A DNA stretch of 41,794 bases from Anaerolineae bacterium (GTDB lineage: Bacteria > Chloroflexota > Anaerolineae > Aggregatilineales > Phototrophicaceae). The notes beneath the pieces are model-generated. The model did no database searches and was not told where the DNA came from. It was given only the letters and a program-made list of their open reading frames with translations. Made by a program: the position numbers and the translations under genes. Below, piece by piece: positions 15,577-22,077 of this stretch (the stretch's first letter is position 1; every line of letters begins with the position of its first letter). The stretch spans positions 1 to 41,794 of the forward strand of contig JAJDUC010000020.1 in NCBI GenBank assembly GCA_022826865.1, written 5' to 3'.

Positions 15577-16579
15577 CGGCGGCCAACTGCGCACAGAGCG
15601 CGTCCAGGCCTTCGGCGATAGCAGGCACATCATAAGATTGAAAGACGGCATCCGCTTCGAGCACGGCGATATCAGCGGCGGGAATGGCGTCGATGCCGGC
15701 GTATGCGCCCGCGATAGCGCAGGCGATGGCGCCGATCGTATCGGCATCGCCGGAAAGATTCGCCGCCAGGATCGCCGTCTCTTTGGGATCGCCACCCGCC
15801 ATCGCCAGGATGCCAAAGGCGGCGCCGACGGTCTCCGGCACGTTTAAGGTCGCGCCGACTTCGTCAAATATGCGCCGCAAGCGGGTCCGGGGCGGGGCGG
15901 CGCTGCCGGCGATGGCCAGGGCCTGCTCGATCTTAAAGGCGACCGAGCAGCCGAACCAGCGCCGGCCATGCGCCCGGCCCCATTCCGCGCCGCGCAAACC
16001 CGCTTCGATCACCCTGTCCAGAGAGACGGCCTCGTCCATGGCCCGGGCCACAGCCGCTGAAACCGCGGCCGCGCCCGAGACGGCCGGCTGCGTGAAGTGC
16101 GTCGGCATGCAGACCGTCACCGTATCGGCCAGCGCGCCGTCGATATCGCCCGGATGCAGCAAACCGATGGGAGAGATGCGCATGGGCGCGCCGTTGGTAT
16201 CGCCCCAAAGCCCGGTTATGCGCGGGTCAGCGCCGGCCTTCAGCGCCTGCAGAGCCCGCCTCGTGCTCGGGCCGACGTAAGGCGAGTTGTCGCCATCCGC
16301 GCGATCATACCAATTGATCAGCCCGGCCGCCGCCGCCGCCAGCGTGACCGCGCCCGCCTCAATGATAGCCTGCGCTATCGAAAAGGCGCCCTCGGAATCA
16401 TCGGTGATGCGCCCGGCCGGCAAGCCGGCATGAACGATATGGTCCGCCGGCGCGTCCTGCCAGCGATCAAGCCAGCCAAAGGCGCTTTCGGTGTCGTCCG
16501 GGTGGACTTGGGCGGGCATGGCAAAGGCGTCGCCCAGGGCCTGGCCGTAGAGCCCGCCAAGGATTTTCTCGCGCATCAT
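15569..16579 (-). CDS. ADP-ribosylglycohydrolase family protein
   Basis: A 336-residue all-alpha protein of the ADP-ribosylglycohydrolase (DraG/ARH) family, which removes ADP-ribose from proteins or cleaves related N-glycosides using two Mg2+ ions. Metal-site motifs are visible: GDAFAMP near 16-22, the ITDDSEGA motif at 58-65 (the classic form is TDDT, here TDDS) and SGDADTIGAIACAIAGA with D278, D280 and T281. It is the first gene of the minus-strand operon and shares an 8-base overlap with the kinase. Two ATGs lie side by side at 16579 and 16576; no strong ribosome-binding site is seen. In this setting it may act on a small ribosylated compound rather than a protein, which is inference. Confidence 0.9.
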   Translation of the reverse strand: MMREKILGGLYGQALGDAFAMPAQVHPDDTESAFGWLDRWQDAPADHIVHAGLPAGRITDDSEGAFSIAQAIIEAGAVTLAAAAAGLINWYDRADGDNSPYVGPSTRRALQALKAGADPRITGLWGDTNGAPMRISPIGLLHPGDIDGALADTVTVCMPTHFTQPAVSGAAAVSAAVARAMDEAVSLDRVIEAGLRGAEWGRAHGRRWFGCSVAFKIEQALAIAGSAAPPRTRLRRIFDEVGATLNVPETVGAAFGILAMAGGDPKETAILAANLSGDADTIGAIACAIAGAYAGIDAIPAADIAVLEADAVFQSYDVPAIAEGLDALCAQLAADG

Positions 16580-16768
16580 ATGCTCTGTTCCGTTATGCTG
16601 TCAGTTGGCGAGCATTGTACAAGATTTTCAAAAATGGCAGAGACTGAGAGATTTCATACCGGGCTGCGCGCCGGACTTATCGCGGGGGCCGAGCGGGGAG
16701 GATCGCGCCGCAGCCTGCGCGAAGAGGACGATCCATCGCTCGCCCCTGCTTTTCGACATTACTCTCAA

Positions 16769-17965
16769 TCAGACGAAGTCAAAGCGAGCGCCGCCCTGGC
16801 CCACGCCATGCCAAGCCAGCGCGGTCGCGATAACCGTATCATCGTGAAGGCCAGATGGCGCGCCATAGCGGTAGCTGCCGCCGGGCATCCGTTCAAGGCT
16901 GTAGCCCGCCAATTCCGCCAGCAACACGGGTTCATCCAGCAGCGCGAGCCGCCCGCGTTCGATCGCCAGCGCCAGCGACTCAATCAAGGGCGATTTGCTC
17001 CTGGCTGTGGTGACGAAGCTGCGCATTGGCAAGCCATCTTGCTGCAGCGCCTCGATATTGGGCGCGCCAAAGCTGTTGGCTTCCGCCCAGATCACGCTCG
17101 GCCGCCAATGCTCGGCCAAAGCCCGAAGCCGCCCGCGCTGCAGGCTCCAGCCAATCCTGTTGAAGCGGTCCAGCGCCACCATGCGCCGCGCCGTTGCGTC
17201 AATGATGGCGATGGCGGTGTAGTCGTGCTGGCGCCCCCAATCGACGCCGGCGACATAAACATGGCCGGCCTCGGGCCCGGCCGGGCGAGAGGCGGCGACA
17301 GCCTGCCTGAGGCCACGAAAGACCTGCCCGCTTTCGTCGCTGAATTGCGCCAGATATTCGCTGCGCCAAATGTGTTCGGTTGTCTCGCGGCGGATGCTCG
17401 CCAATTCTTCCGCCACGATCAGCGGGTTGCTTGCGGTCGCGAATTGAAAGGACATCCACTCGTCTTCGTCGGCGCGCATGCCGGTCTTGAATACCTCCCA
17501 GAACCAGTTGCGGCCGAATGGCGTGCTAAGGAAGAAGGCCCGCCCCCGGGTCGTGGTCAGCATGGGCCGGACGATCTCCGGCCAGACCCGCGCGTCCATG
17601 AAGGCGGCCTCGTCCAGCACCGCCAGATCCAATCCCTCGCCTCGCAAGCTATCCGGATAGTGGGCGCTGCGCACGGCAATCATGCCGCCGCCGACAAAAT
17701 CAATCCGGCGTTCGCTCTCGTTGATTTTGACGCCAGCGCTGGATTTGACGCTCGTCTTCAGATCGCGCCAGACCTGGCTCGCCATCATGAAGGTCGGCGC
17801 CAGCCACCAGGTCCGCTTGTTCCAGCGCATCGCCGCGTCCAGCAGCGCCGTTTTGCCCAATTCGGTCTTGCCCCAACGCCGCCCGCAGGCGACCACCTTG
17901 AAGCGCGCGGGGTGATCCAGAACTTGCGCCTGACCACGGTGGAGCATCCTGTACCGCACCGTCAT
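16769..17965 (-). CDS. Phage-type terminase large subunit (orphan)
   Basis: A 398-residue DNA-packaging terminase large subunit, the motor ATPase and nuclease that normally fills phage heads. From the ATG at 17965, Walker A is CGRRWGKTE at about 27-35, Walker B LAVLDEAAF with D118/E119, and the coupling motif region is FFLSTPFGRNWFW near 144-156. The C-terminal RNase H-like nuclease has D242 (VAGVDWGRQ), E295 (IWAEANSFG) and D375/D376 (GLHDDTV). All catalytic residues are kept, so it is probably active. An in-frame ATG at 18016 is possible, but the protein looks natural from MTVRYRMLHRGQAQVL. No portal, capsid, tail or integrase gene is in the window, and the neighbours are metabolic, so this is not an ordinary prophage. 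Confidence 0.88.
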   Translation of the reverse strand: MTVRYRMLHRGQAQVLDHPARFKVVACGRRWGKTELGKTALLDAAMRWNKRTWWLAPTFMMASQVWRDLKTSVKSSAGVKINESERRIDFVGGGMIAVRSAHYPDSLRGEGLDLAVLDEAAFMDARVWPEIVRPMLTTTRGRAFFLSTPFGRNWFWEVFKTGMRADEDEWMSFQFATASNPLIVAEELASIRRETTEHIWRSEYLAQFSDESGQVFRGLRQAVAASRPAGPEAGHVYVAGVDWGRQHDYTAIAIIDATARRMVALDRFNRIGWSLQRGRLRALAEHWRPSVIWAEANSFGAPNIEALQQDGLPMRSFVTTARSKSPLIESLALAIERGRLALLDEPVLLAELAGYSLERMPGGSYRYGAPSGLHDDTVIATALAWHGVGQGGARFDFV

Positions 17966-18353
17966 AGAAGTATTCGTGCCGGATGACTCTTTCAGATTCC
18001 TCATCAAATTCCTCAATCACCTCCTCCAGCTTCAGCGCCTGGGCAATCAGGCTGCTCAAGCTGGTCGCCAGTTGATTCAGCGGAGCTTTATCCAGCCTCT
18101 CTTCATCCAGCCGCGACAAGATCAGTTTGCCCCGCTCCAGCATCTCCAGCTGCAGTTCGGCCGCAAGCCGATCCCGCTGCCGCTTCTGGCGCGCGCGATG
18201 ACGCTGCCGCAGGTCCTCTTCCTTTTGCAGCCAGCTATGCAGCGTGCGCGCCGGGATCGCCAGCAACTTGCTTGCCAGCGCGATATCGCCGTCGTATCGA
18301 TCAATCTGATTGAGCGCCTCTATCTTGCTGTTGAGGGCATATCGTCGCGTCAT
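17700..18353 (-). CDS. HTH terminase small-subunit-like protein
   Basis: A 217-residue protein that begins with a transposase/terminase-type helix-turn-helix: ALNQIDRYDGDIALASKLL followed by IPARTLHSWLQKEEDL (about residues 11-46). A long charged helix follows (RHRARQKRQRDRLAAELQLE) and then an acidic stretch. This is the layout of small terminase subunits that recognise packaging sites. ATG at 18353 has AAGGA upstream, while 55 earlier codons in the same frame look unnatural. The frame overlaps the large-subunit gene by 266 bases. The last 60 or so residues read the Walker A region out of frame and look low in information, so the functional protein may end near QDAPPW, or an indel may have removed its stop. 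Confidence 0.7.
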   Translation of the reverse strand: MTRRYALNSKIEALNQIDRYDGDIALASKLLAIPARTLHSWLQKEEDLRQRHRARQKRQRDRLAAELQLEMLERGKLILSRLDEERLDKAPLNQLATSLSSLIAQALKLEEVIEEFDEESERVIRHEYFYDGAVQDAPPWSGASSGSPRALQGGRLRAALGQDRIGQNGAAGRGDALEQADLVAGADLHDGEPGLARSEDERQIQRWRQNQRERTPD

Positions 18354-18605
18354 GAATGATCCTTCCGCCGGGCCGCTCATCCCAATAGAAAGAAAGAGAC
18401 CCTCACATCTCGCCGTCCGGCTGCTAGCGGCAACGGCAGCGATATCCGTCCGCGAGTGAGAATCTCTTCCAGTCCGGCTACAAACTAGCATGTATGTTCT
18501 AATTGTCGGTGTCAGCATGTTCGCGGGTTGGGCATTTATAACTGGAAGGCGCTGGCGGAAGGACTGCGCGCCCGGCGTCCTCTCGGGCTGCGTCTTCAGG
18601 ATCGC

Positions 18606-18614
18606 TGATATAAT
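18606..18614 (+). promoter_or_regulatory. Extended -10 promoter for coaE
   Basis: TGATATAAT (18606-18614) is a TGn-extended -10 box with perfect TATAAT. Transcription would begin near 18621, about 23 bases before the start codon and just ahead of the AGGAGG ribosome-binding site. No clear -35 is needed or seen. Confidence 0.55.
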
Positions 18615-18643
18615 CGTCGGGGACTGCGCATCAGGAGGCGAGC

Positions 18644-19249
18644 TTGAGCGGGCGCTACCCGGAGAAATACATCATCGGTTTGACCGGCAACATTGCTGTG
18701 GGCAAAAGCTTCGTTCTGGCGATCCTGGCGGAACTGGGCGCAGCCGCGATTGACGCCGATCGGGTCGCGCATCAGGTCCTGCGGAAAGGCGAAGCGGCTT
18801 ACGACGACATTCTCAGCGCATTTGGCGTTGGCATCCTGGGCGCCGACGGGGAAATCGCGCGCGCCGCCCTTGGCAAAATTGTGTTCGCCGATCCCGTCAA
18901 ATTGAAACAACTGGAATCGATCACGCATCCAGCGGTCCGGCAAAAGATCGACAGTATGGTTCGCGCGGCGGCGGCGGATGTAATCGTGATCGAAGCGATC
19001 AAGCTGCTCGAGGGCGATCTCAAGAATGCGGCAGATGCCGTCTGGGTGGTGAATGCAAGTCCTGAGACGCAATTTAAGAGGCTCCGCAGCGAGCGTGGCC
19101 TGCCAGAGGCGGCGGCAAGACAGCGCATGGCCCTGCAGAATAGCCAGGCGGACAAGCTGCGACAGGCTGATGTCGTGATTGAGAACAATGGTCCGCCGGA
19201 GGCGACGCGGCGGCAAGTGCAGCGGCATTGGGGCGAGATCGGGCGCTAA
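18644..19249 (+). CDS. coaE: Dephospho-CoA kinase
   Basis: A 201-residue P-loop kinase that phosphorylates the 3'-hydroxyl of dephospho-CoA in the last step of coenzyme A synthesis. The Walker A motif is GLTGNIAVGKS near residues 12-22, followed by the substrate-binding IDADRVAHQVL and the LESITHPAVR motif. The usual hydrophobic-Asp-x-PLL region reads VIVIEAIKLLEG, with an acidic residue kept but no proline. The start is TTG at 18644 with a strong AGGAGG 6 bases upstream and its own extended -10 promoter. Length is normal for the family. It is a lone housekeeping gene between the terminase pair, transcribed away from it, and an orphan binding protein. Confidence 0.9.
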   Translation: MSGRYPEKYIIGLTGNIAVGKSFVLAILAELGAAAIDADRVAHQVLRKGEAAYDDILSAFGVGILGADGEIARAALGKIVFADPVKLKQLESITHPAVRQKIDSMVRAAAADVIVIEAIKLLEGDLKNAADAVWVVNASPETQFKRLRSERGLPEAAARQRMALQNSQADKLRQADVVIENNGPPEATRRQVQRHWGEIGR

Positions 19250-19434
19250 CGCGGACTGGATGAGCCACTGCGTCGCCCGGGCGATAAGACGTTTGCAACG
19301 ATGCCACTTCAATCGAGGCGGGGCTTCACGCGTCGGGTGCGGAATCGTCTGGTTATTGAGGCGGCCCTGGTGCATAATGCGGCAGTCTGCAGAAGATGGC
19401 GAATGCGCCAAATCGGGGAGGGGGAACCGACGCC

Positions 19435-20694
19435 ATGAGATACCTCTATATCGTTCCGGCACTCGTGCTCTTGTTTTTGGGATTCGGCGCCGCGGCCTTC
19501 GCTGATAATGGCTGCGAAGATCCGCTGGGCTGTGTAGAAATTGCCCCCGGCGAAGCCATTGAATTCGGCGGCTTGCTGAACTTCTCCGGTCCGCCCACGC
19601 GGATTGCCATCGTCGAAGCGATTCAACTCGCGGTATTGGAACGGAATGGCGAGCTGCTGGGTCGCGACATTGTCTTCACATGGGAAGACAGCGCCTGTTC
19701 GGAGGAAATCGCTCGGGACATGGCGCAGCAACTGGTAGCCCGGCCTTCGATTGTCGGCATCATCGGGACGAATTGCTCGCTGGCGGCCAAAGGCGCGCTG
19801 CCGGTGATCAGCGAAGCGGGCGCCCTCATGATCTCGCCCGCGAATTCGTCGCCCTTCTTGACCAGCGCGGACCGCGAAGCCGGCGGCCTTTACCAACCCG
19901 GTTATTTCCGCACAGGGCATAACGATCTCTTTCAAGGCGAATTGAGCGCGCGCTTTGCGATATCGGTGCTGGGCGTTGCTACCGTAGCGACGATCGATGA
20001 TGGCGACCCTTATACTACGGGCCTGGCCGGAGCGATGGCCGCTACCTTTACGAGCTTGGGAGGCGAAGTCGTCTTCCAGGGGGAAGTCAGCAAGGGCGCA
20101 ACCGATGTGAGCGAGATAATCAGCGCGATCGCCGAAAGCGGCGCGGAGCTTGTATTCTTTCCGCTCTTCGAGGACGAGATGCGGCTGGTCATCCAAGCAA
20201 TTGCGGAAACGCCCGCGCTGAAAGACATTTTCATGCTGACAGCGGAATCCGGCTACTCGTCCGAATACAGCCAAACAGCGGGCGATGCGGCAATCGGCCT
20301 CTATGTGGCCTCTCCGCATGTCTCCGGCGCGGCTTATGAAGCATTCCTGGAGACATGGAGGCAAGAAATCGACGAGGCCGGGCCGTCCGGCAGCTCGCAC
20401 GCCCACGCATTCGACGCCGCCAACCTGCTGTTTGAAGCGGTAGAGGCGGCGGCTGAGGAGCGGGATGACGGAACGCTTGTGATCGGCCGCAGCGCTTTGA
20501 GAGACGCCCTGGCCGCCACGGAAAACTACGCTGGATTGACCGGGGCACTGACATGTCAGGACCAGTCGCCCCACGCCGGCGACTGCGCAACCGGTGAAGC
20601 CCTCGCGATATATCAACTTACCGCGGCCGAAATCCAGGACGGTAATTGGCCGCCGCCAGTCGTCTGGACGGCGGCTATGGCGGAGGGGGAATAG
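19435..20694 (+). CDS. Branched-chain-amino-acid-type ABC substrate-binding protein (orphan)
   Basis: A 419-residue periplasmic-binding protein of the Leu/Ile/Val (type I) class. The signal peptide RYLYIVPALVLLFLGFG ends at a likely cut after AAAFA. The mature protein begins with a family-typical stretch on new substrates (IEFGGLLNFSGPPTRIAIVE), then IVFTWEDSACSEE, VGIIGTNCSLAAKGALPV and the second-lobe strand AELVFFPLFEDEM. The ATG at 19435 follows GGAGGGGG, and an earlier in-frame ATG at 19396 would put 13 hydrophilic residues before the signal peptide. No LivHMGF-type permease or ATPase is adjacent, so it either works with a transporter elsewhere or is a sensor domain. The ligand could be an amino acid, amide or other small molecule. 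Confidence 0.85.
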   Translation: MRYLYIVPALVLLFLGFGAAAFADNGCEDPLGCVEIAPGEAIEFGGLLNFSGPPTRIAIVEAIQLAVLERNGELLGRDIVFTWEDSACSEEIARDMAQQLVARPSIVGIIGTNCSLAAKGALPVISEAGALMISPANSSPFLTSADREAGGLYQPGYFRTGHNDLFQGELSARFAISVLGVATVATIDDGDPYTTGLAGAMAATFTSLGGEVVFQGEVSKGATDVSEIISAIAESGAELVFFPLFEDEMRLVIQAIAETPALKDIFMLTAESGYSSEYSQTAGDAAIGLYVASPHVSGAAYEAFLETWRQEIDEAGPSGSSHAHAFDAANLLFEAVEAAAEERDDGTLVIGRSALRDALAATENYAGLTGALTCQDQSPHAGDCATGEALAIYQLTAAEIQDGNWPPPVVWTAAMAEGE

Positions 20695-21177
20695 TGGACG
20701 GGGACGCAGTCCTTCAGGCCACAGATTCTCGCTAATGATGACTTGTCTTAGTCAAAGAAATGAACAACGGAAAATGAGAGTCTGAAGGGCTTGTAAGCTA
20801 CTGGGTTGAGCCGCCGCGCTTTTTCTACCTCATCCCCGTCCGCCTAAATATATGCAAGAAAGTCATTTAAAAATGCGCATCGTTTTTGCGGCATAGTTGC
20901 GGGCGACACACAGAGTCGCCCCTACGGTGCAAGATGAGACCGGGTGTACGGGCGAGCGGCGGTCAGTGTCTACGCGACACGGTGGCTCGCCCACTGTTGC
21001 TTGCTATAGAATTCCAATCAGTTTTTGCAAGACTTACTTGTTGCTACTAGGAATCCCACAGCGACTCAACGTGAGACGGGTTGCCCGCCGTTGATTTGCA
21101 TTCCTTGTTAAGAAAGTTGACGGCGACGCGACGGGTCGATAGGAGCCCGTCCGTGTTCTCACTACGGGACTATACAA
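20695..21177. other. Non-coding stretch at the start of a lower-GC island
   Basis: No convincing gene is seen. The sequence is visibly richer in A/T than its surroundings and holds two GGGCG hairpins (20901-20921 and 20950-20992). Short open frames here are composed of repeat sequence. Confidence 0.65.
20901..20992. repeat. Two GGGCG-type hairpins, one with 18-mer insert
   Basis: The first hairpin is GGGCGAC (20901-20907) with GTCGCCC (20915-20921), followed by CCTAC. The second is GGGCGAGC (20950-20957) with GCTCGCCC (20985-20992), its loop containing the 18-mer at 20961-20978. The second unit matches 28610-28652 on the other strand at 41 of 43 positions. Confidence 0.8.
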
Positions 21178-21381
21178 CTAGGCTTGCTTGTTTTCGGGGT
21201 TGGGAGGCGTCGGGCGCTTGTCTCTTATGGCTGGCTTTATCCGACCCGGTATGTCTTTGCTACGCCTTTCAACTACCACGTCAAAGTCCGGGTCTGGATT
21301 CTCAAGCAAGGGCGCCAACGGTATCAATTCTACCGATTCACCTTGTTGTCTGTTATTATTCTGCGGTTCATCGCTGAGCAT
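21178..21381 (-). CDS. Possible 67-residue proline-rich protein
   Basis: Starting at ATG 21381 on the minus strand, this ORF encodes MLSDEPQNNNRQQGES, then VELIPLAPLLENPDPDFDVV and a basic, proline-rich tail ending PTPPNPENKQA. The composition looks protein-like and codons are not those of a shadow frame, because the opposite strand in this interval reads an unnatural serine/glycine-rich sequence. The ATG overlaps the ATG of the divergent membrane-protein gene at 21380. The ribosome-binding site is weak. I do not recognise a family. The frame also continues upstream on the minus strand into the membrane-protein gene, so a longer form cannot be excluded. Confidence 0.35.
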   Translation of the reverse strand: MLSDEPQNNNRQQGESVELIPLAPLLENPDPDFDVVVERRSKDIPGRIKPAIRDKRPTPPNPENKQA

Positions 21382-21944
21382 GGTTAGTCTACTCGCAGCT
21401 ATGATGGATACTGACGCCAACATTGTAACACAGGATCCGCTGGAAGCGGAACAAGATATCATCAAACGCCTTGACAGTGTGATCGAGGCCACGATAAAGA
21501 CACACGAAATCTTAGAGGCAAAGGCAAAATTTGGATTTACGATCCTTAGTTCCGCTATGGCCCTTGTGCTGTTTGCCTTTGCAAATGTCTCCGATCTGGC
21601 AGCTAAAGTTACTGTTGACGCCATTCGTTTGTTTGTGTTGTTGGATCTACTTGCAGTTTTCTCTACTTTGGCTGTCATGTGGCCTCGCTATCAGCCAATC
21701 GCAATTATTCAGCCAAGAGAACGCGCATTAGAAAAGTGGCGGAAGTTAACACCCGCGGAATACAGGGCAAACTTGCTTGCACAATACATTAAGCTATGGA
21801 AACAGCACTAAGCTATGGAAACAGCACGAGGAAGTCATCGCTCCAAAGACCAGCGCGTTTCAATCGGCCTGCTTATTTACCGGTCTAACGTTCATTGTCT
21901 TTGCTGTGATCTTGTATCAACTAACGGGCCCGAAGATCGCCTGA
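21380..21944 (+). pseudogene. Three-helix membrane protein disrupted by 19-bp tandem duplication
   Basis: From ATG 21380 (or 21401/21404) the frame encodes a coiled region (DIIKRLDSVIEATIKTHEIL), a KAK motif, a first helix FGFTILSSAMALVLFAF, a second helix AIRLFVLLDLLAVFSTLAVMW, then WPRYQP and a charged segment, and stops at TAA 21809-21811. The stop is made by a perfect tandem duplication of 19 bases (21790-21808 and 21809-21827). If one copy is removed, the frame continues through EEVIAPKTSAFQSA and a third helix CLFTGLTFIVFAVILYQL to a TGA at 21942-21944. The order (coiled stretch, KA, two helices, PR, linker, final helix) resembles the membrane effectors of cyclic-nucleotide defence systems (PycTM/DUF5706-like), but this is architecture only. 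No nucleotide cyclase is nearby. Confidence 0.6.
21790..21827 (+). repeat. 19-bp perfect tandem duplication
   Basis: TAAGCTATGGAAACAGCAC occurs twice head to tail with no mismatch (21790-21808, 21809-21827). Because 19 is not a multiple of 3, it shifts the frame of the membrane-protein gene and places TAA directly after the first copy. The lack of mutations suggests a recent or reversible event. Confidence 0.95.
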
Positions 21945-22077
21945 CGCCACGCCACTCGCTTCTTACCCATTTATGCGGAGGGAATGAGAGGGTGGACCAA
22001 TGGCGAACGCGAGCTAGCGACAATGGGACAAGCCCAGCAGATAACGACATGAGCAGAGACCGCATAAGGTGGACTGA

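Noticed and set aside
16097..17986. A 629-codon open frame on the plus strand antisense to the ADP-ribosylglycohydrolase and terminase genes
   Set aside because: It runs across two well-supported minus-strand genes and the gap between them. Its translation is rich in R, H, P and A, as expected for a shadow frame in GC-rich DNA, and has no recognisable domain.
16769..18353. Prophage call around the terminase pair
   Set aside because: Neighbours on both sides are metabolic or housekeeping genes, and no capsid, portal, tail, lysis or integrase gene is visible in the window.
19356..19378. Promoter TTGAGG ... CATAAT before the orphan binding protein
   Set aside because: The spacer is only 11 bases, too short for sigma-70 recognition, and there is no TGn extension.
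21790..21827. Programmed ribosomal frameshifting as the explanation for the broken membrane protein
   Set aside because: There is no slippery heptamer, and the exact 19-bp duplication explains both the stop and the frame change more simply.
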